From Myxococcota bacterium (GTDB lineage Bacteria > Myxococcota_C > UBA6777), in assembly GCA_963169055.1 (NCBI GenBank), contig CAUJFU010000307.1, positions 1-17,569 on the forward strand: a stretch of DNA of 17,569 nt, in the 5' to 3' direction. How positions within the stretch are numbered: position 1 is the stretch's first letter; every line of letters starts with the position of its first letter. Below are positions 13,440 to 17,569 of the stretch, one piece after another. The translations under genes and the position numbers were made by a program. The notes under the pieces were generated by a model that had not been told where the DNA came from, ran no database searches, and saw nothing but the letters and a program-made list of their open reading frames with translations.

Positions 13440-13614
13440 CCCGGATAACGCAAACCACTTCTCCTACACATCGCTCCAAGCTCACGCGACCCGCGCCTGT
13501 GAATACGCCCAACCCGCTGATGTAGAAGTGACCGCAAACGCTCGCACAAGCCTCCGCTTGTGTCCCATGCCTCCGAAGACTTTGACCGACCCGCTCAAAA
13601 CTTCGTTATCCGGG
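13440..13614. repeat. 175-bp element bounded by 11-bp inverted repeats
   Basis: CCCGGATAACG (13440-13450) is the exact complement of CGTTATCCGGG (13604-13614). Inside are imperfect complementary arms (CTTCT..TACA near 13457 and TGTAGAAG near 13520) and a perfect CACAAGC-CTCC-GCTTGTG hairpin (13545-13562). It may be a structured RNA or a miniature mobile element; no target-site duplication is obvious. Confidence 0.5.
13486..13515. repeat. 30-bp direct repeat, copy 2
   Basis: Identical to 13221-13250; the two copies are 265 bp apart start to start. This copy lies inside the 13440-13614 inverted repeat. Confidence 0.8.
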
Positions 13615-13655
13615 GCCTTTCTCTCCTACGCTTAACTTGGTTTGCTCTTCGCCTC

Positions 13656-13727
13656 TCCTCAAAAGGAAAGGCTTTTGATTTCTCTCATGCCTCCCGAAAA
13701 GGGAAGGCTTTTGACTTCTCTCACGCC
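13656..13727. repeat. 36-bp tandem repeat, two units
   Basis: Units 13656-13691 and 13692-13727 share AAAAGG(A/G)AAGGCTTTTGA(T/C)TTCTCTCA(T/C)GCC with only a few differences. Each unit contains AAAAG...CTTTT complementary ends. Confidence 0.75.
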
Positions 13728-13804
13728 CAATCATCGGGAGATTTGTTGGGGATACCCACCCCCCCCATGCCAAGCGACGCTCCTCTATCTACCTGCACGA
13801 TCAC

Positions 13805-13838
13805 AAAGTCCGGGGTCTTGGCCTTGGGCTTTTTTTTT
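13805..13838 (+). terminator. Terminator-like hairpin upstream of obgE
   Basis: AAAGTCC (13805-13811) pairs with GGGCTTT (13826-13832) with one U-G pair, and the right arm runs into nine T residues (13830-13838). It lies 78 nt before the obgE ATG and downstream of the 13105 promoter, so it may end a roughly 700-nt transcript or act as an attenuator. Confidence 0.45.
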
Positions 13839-13871
13839 GCCAACTTTCTTCCATCAGCTCCCAACGCATGA

Positions 13872-14990
<1,119 letters not shown>

Positions 14991-15026
14991 TCCCTACCCT
15001 GATCGCCCCACACAACGGAGGCTTTT

Positions 15027-16052
15027 GTGAACGCGCAACCACCCATCATCGAACTCCAACACCTCAGCAAAGAGTTTCGCGTTGGCTTCTTTCGCAAACG
15101 CGTCCGCGCTGTACGTGACCTGTCTCTCACTGTTCACCAAGGCGAAATCTTCGGATTCCTCGGCCCCAACGGCGCAGGCAAAACCACCACCATCAAGATG
15201 CTCATGGGCCTGATCTACCCTTCCCAAGGCCAAGCCAAACTCTTTGGTTTGCCCTCCGATGATCTGCGCGCCAAAGCACGCCTCGGCTTTCTCCCCGAAC
15301 ATCCCTACTTCTACGACTACCTAACAGGTCTCGAATTCCTTAACTTCTATGCCCGACTCTTCGGACTTTCCAGCTCTATCCGCAGCGTTCGTGTCGAGCG
15401 CCTCCTCGAACAAGTCGGCCTCTCTCACGCCCGAAAACTACCCCTGCGAAAATACTCCAAAGGCATGATCCAACGCGTTGGCATCGCACAAGCCCTGATC
15501 AACGACCCCGATCTTGTGATCCTCGATGAACCCATGAGCGGACTCGATCCAATCGGACGAAAAGATGTCCGCGATATCATCTTTCGCCTCCGTGACAGCG
15601 GCAAAACCGTATTCTTCTCCTCCCACATCCTCCAAGACGTCGAAATGCTCTGCGACCGCGTCGCCATCGTCACCAAAGGACAACTCCGCAAACTCGGCAC
15701 CCTTCACGACCTCCTCGCCGAACTCAGCGGACTCAAAACCGAGATCACCTTCTCTGGACTTTCCCCCCTCGATCTCGAACAACTTCAACGACTCGCCGAA
15801 CGCATCGTCGTGCCCGGCCCCCGCGCTACCCTCGTCTTCCCCAACGAACGCCTCGACGAAGCTGTCCGTTTGATCCTCCAAAAAGGCGGCAAGCTCGAAT
15901 CCATGATCCCTCTCAAAGGAACCCTCGAAGACCTCTTCGTCCAACAAGTCCACGCCACACAAGACGAACCCTCCCCCCTCCAAGACGAACCTTCCGCCTC
16001 GACGCTCCCCGAAAACACTCAGCCCTCACAGGAGACCACCCGCGATGCATAA
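15027..16052 (+). CDS. ABC-2-type transporter ATP-binding protein
   Basis: Cytoplasmic ATPase that drives the membrane partner encoded just downstream. GTG at 15027 has CGGAGG 5 nt upstream; 341 residues. Motifs: Walker A GPNGAGKT (46-53), LPE at the Q-loop position (89-91; Glu in place of Gln is usual in this subfamily), signature YSKGM (143-147), Walker B LVILDE (163-168) with the D-loop SGLDP, and switch H200 (SSH). The sequence resembles the NatA/GldA-like group of ABC-2 exporters. The last 130 residues form an accessory domain and end in a Pro/Glu/Ser/Thr-rich tail with a repeated QDEPS. The stop overlaps the permease start by 8 nt, so the two genes are translationally coupled. Cargo is unknown. 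Confidence 0.93.
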   Translation: MNAQPPIIELQHLSKEFRVGFFRKRVRAVRDLSLTVHQGEIFGFLGPNGAGKTTTIKMLMGLIYPSQGQAKLFGLPSDDLRAKARLGFLPEHPYFYDYLTGLEFLNFYARLFGLSSSIRSVRVERLLEQVGLSHARKLPLRKYSKGMIQRVGIAQALINDPDLVILDEPMSGLDPIGRKDVRDIIFRLRDSGKTVFFSSHILQDVEMLCDRVAIVTKGQLRKLGTLHDLLAELSGLKTEITFSGLSPLDLEQLQRLAERIVVPGPRATLVFPNERLDEAVRLILQKGGKLESMIPLKGTLEDLFVQQVHATQDEPSPLQDEPSASTLPENTQPSQETTRDA

Positions 16053-16809
16053 ACTCCTTGTCATCGCCCAAAACACCTTCCGCGAAGCCATCCGCGACAA
16101 GATCCTCTACTCCATCTTCTTCTTTGCTTTCCTGCTCTTGCTCGCCTCCCTCGCGCTCGGTGAACTCTCCCTTGGGCATCACATCAAAGTCACCAAAGAC
16201 CTCGGACTCAGCGCCATCTCTTTCTTTGGCATCCTGATCGCCATCTTTACGGGCGTCAGCCTCGTCCACAAAGAAATCGACAAACGCACCCTCTACACCC
16301 TCCTCTCCAAACCGATCTATCGCTCCCAATTCGTCCTTGGAAAATATTTCGGGATGCTTTTGACTGCGCTGACTCAGCTTGCCCTGCTCACTGCCTTGTT
16401 CTCTTTGCTTGTTCTCTACCAACAAAAATACATCGAGTCTGCTCTTTTCCAAGCCATCCTTCTCTATTGGATGGAAATTATGCTGATCACCAGTATCGCG
16501 CTTTTCTTCTCCTCTTTTACCACCCCCTTCTTTAGCGGTGTCTTTACCTTCTCCATCTTTGTCATCGGGCGACTCATGCCCGAGATCGAGATCCTCCTCA
16601 AACGCACCACCAACCCCCTGATCTGGTTCCTACTCAAGATCAGCACCTTTCTCCCCAACCTCGACTACCTCAATATCGGACAGCGTGTCGTTCACCAAGA
16701 AAGCATCCCCTTCGATTATATCCTCTCTTCCGTGACCTACACCACGCTTTATATCGTCCTCTTTCTCTTCTTTGCAAGCCTACTCTTTTCCCGTAGAGAC
16801 TTCATTTAA
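16045..16809 (+). CDS. ABC-2-type transporter permease
   Basis: 254-residue inner-membrane protein with about six hydrophobic segments (near 20-39, 55-75, 102-125, 137-156, 161-177 and 230-247), the layout of ABC-2/NosY-type permeases. The cytoplasmic loop between the second and third segments carries VHKEIDKRTLYTLLSKPIYR, a typical coupling region in this family (E-x-x-x-x-T-L-x-x-LLSKPI). ATG at 16045 overlaps the ATPase stop by 8 nt. One membrane subunit and one ATPase would form a homodimeric full transporter. Substrate cannot be told from sequence; related modules export drugs, ions or lipids, or serve gliding and copper-enzyme maturation. Confidence 0.9.
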   Translation: MHKLLVIAQNTFREAIRDKILYSIFFFAFLLLLASLALGELSLGHHIKVTKDLGLSAISFFGILIAIFTGVSLVHKEIDKRTLYTLLSKPIYRSQFVLGKYFGMLLTALTQLALLTALFSLLVLYQQKYIESALFQAILLYWMEIMLITSIALFFSSFTTPFFSGVFTFSIFVIGRLMPEIEILLKRTTNPLIWFLLKISTFLPNLDYLNIGQRVVHQESIPFDYILSSVTYTTLYIVLFLFFASLLFSRRDFI

Positions 16810-16869
16810 TCTCCGATGCTCTCGCCGCCCTCCGACCGCACCCCGCTCCCTAGCAGACAAGGCAACGCG

Positions 16870-17514
16870 ATGACGATGCGCCCGCTCCAACGCTTCTTGA
16901 CTTTCCTCTTGCTGCTCGGCTGCTTTGTCCTTACTTCTCTCTACCTCAAAGGCTACCTCAGCGCACGCTCCGCCTTCTATCGCGCTGAATCCGCCATCCA
17001 AAAAAAAGCCCTCCGCCCTGCCATCCGCTCCTACGGACACGCCATCCGATGGTACACCCCCGGCTCTCGTTATGTCGAACGCTCCATACACCGACTCTTG
17101 CGCCTTGCCGAACTCTCTTTTGACAAAGGCGATTGGGAACTGGCCCTCTTCGCCTACCAACACCTCTACAACGCCCTCTCCGCTATCCGTGGACTCTTCC
17201 AACCCTTCCCCAAAGAAACCGCCCTGTGCCGCAACAAACTCGCCATCCTCCTCGCTCTCCTCCCCTCACCCAACACCCCCTCGCCCTCCGAGCGCAAAGC
17301 CCTCCACCAACAACTCCGCCTTCTCCTCCAACACACCCACGAACCCAACACCCTCCTCTCTGCCCTTTCCCTCTTCTTTTTCTGCACCTTCTTTACCATG
17401 ATCGCCATCGCTCTCTGGCAAGGCCCCCTCTTGCAACCCAAACAACAAGCTCTCCTCTCCTTGATTGCCCTACAATCCGCCCTCTTCTGGCTGCTTTTCT
17501 TGCGCCTCGCCTAA
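16870..17514 (+). CDS. Membrane-anchored TPR-like protein in the ABC operon
   Basis: ATG at 16870 with AAGG 7 nt upstream gives 214 residues; the longer frame from 16816 has no ribosome binding site and adds a proline-rich tail. There is an N-terminal membrane segment (FLTFLLLLGCFVLTSLYL, about 9-26). A helical soluble part follows (about 30-150) with tetratricopeptide-like pairs such as YRAESAIQKKALRPAIRSYG and LAELSFDKGDWELALFAYQ. Two more hydrophobic helices lie at the C-terminus (LSLFFFCTFFTMIAIALW and LIALQSALFWLLFLRLA). No catalytic motif. It follows the permease by 60 bp and is followed within 23 bp by another start, so it belongs to the same operon. It may be a scaffold or accessory subunit; the family is not recognised. 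Confidence 0.8.
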   Translation: MTMRPLQRFLTFLLLLGCFVLTSLYLKGYLSARSAFYRAESAIQKKALRPAIRSYGHAIRWYTPGSRYVERSIHRLLRLAELSFDKGDWELALFAYQHLYNALSAIRGLFQPFPKETALCRNKLAILLALLPSPNTPSPSERKALHQQLRLLLQHTHEPNTLLSALSLFFFCTFFTMIAIALWQGPLLQPKQQALLSLIALQSALFWLLFLRLA

Positions 17515-17537
17515 ACCGCGAATACGAGGACTCTTCC

Positions 17538-17569
17538 ATGATCTTTCACCCCCAAAAAAACTCCCCGCC
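17538..17569 (+). CDS. Start of next operon gene, cut by window edge
   Basis: ATG at 17538 has GAGGA 7 nt upstream (17526-17530) and begins 23 bp after the preceding stop. Only ten residues (MIFHPQKNSP) are visible, so no identity can be given. Confidence 0.6.
   Translation, partial: MIFHPQKNSP

Noticed and set aside
13167-13448. 93-residue frame in the rpmA-obgE gap (and an 88-residue minus-strand frame)
   Set aside because: Neither has a credible start signal or coding-like composition; both cross the direct-repeat region.
13221-13515. CRISPR array
   Set aside because: Only two copies of the 30-mer, 235 bp apart, no regular spacers and no cas gene.
13560-13871. 103-residue frame with KGKAFDFSHA repeats before obgE
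   Set aside because: No ribosome binding site; the repeat is a DNA tandem repeat and the frame crosses the terminator-like T-run.

Overview
This 17.6 kb window looks like chromosomal sequence from a moderately GC-rich Gram-negative bacterium, most likely of the Myxococcota/Bradymonadota ('deltaproteobacterial') type. The clues are a secreted matrixin-like metalloprotease with long Cys-rich repeats and a Cys + hydrophobic + basic C-terminal tail resembling MYXO-CTERM sorting signals, a secreted propeller protein, the rplU-rpmA-obgE ribosomal block, and Shine-Dalgarno-driven starts. The lineage is an inference from protein style, not a database result.

Layout. Positions 1-1330 (minus strand): a left-edge-truncated exported glycine-rich membrane protein and a 200-residue protein of unknown function. 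Positions 1331-2009: no protein gene, but a complete tRNA-like cloverleaf whose anticodon reads UCA (would decode UGA). It lies inside the loop of a 14-bp inverted repeat that ends in a T-run, and is followed by a cluster of TTACGC-type palindromic repeats. Positions 2010-8341 (plus strand): hutI (imidazolonepropionase), a secreted beta-propeller protein, pgi (phosphoglucose isomerase) and a short glmU-like uridylyltransferase that ends before the acetyltransferase active site would be reached. Positions 8706-11908: two translationally coupled exported proteins, one of unknown function and the matrixin-like protease. Positions 12033-14990: a TTGACA promoter, rplU, rpmA, a 926-bp repeat-rich gap with its own strong promoter and a terminator-like hairpin, then obgE. 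Positions 15027-17569: an ABC-2-type ATPase/permease pair, a membrane-anchored TPR-like protein and the start of another gene, all tightly spaced as one operon.

How the genes work together. pgi and glmU sit side by side and both act in hexose-phosphate/UDP-GlcNAc supply for envelope synthesis. rplU, rpmA and obgE are the classic ribosome/ribosome-assembly block. The ABC pair with the TPR-like protein looks like an exporter or membrane-remodelling module. The most unusual item is the UCA tRNA: 7 of the 13 complete protein genes here (including rpmA and obgE) stop with TGA, so an efficient general opal suppressor would be harmful. The tRNA must therefore be specialised, weak, differently used, or non-functional.
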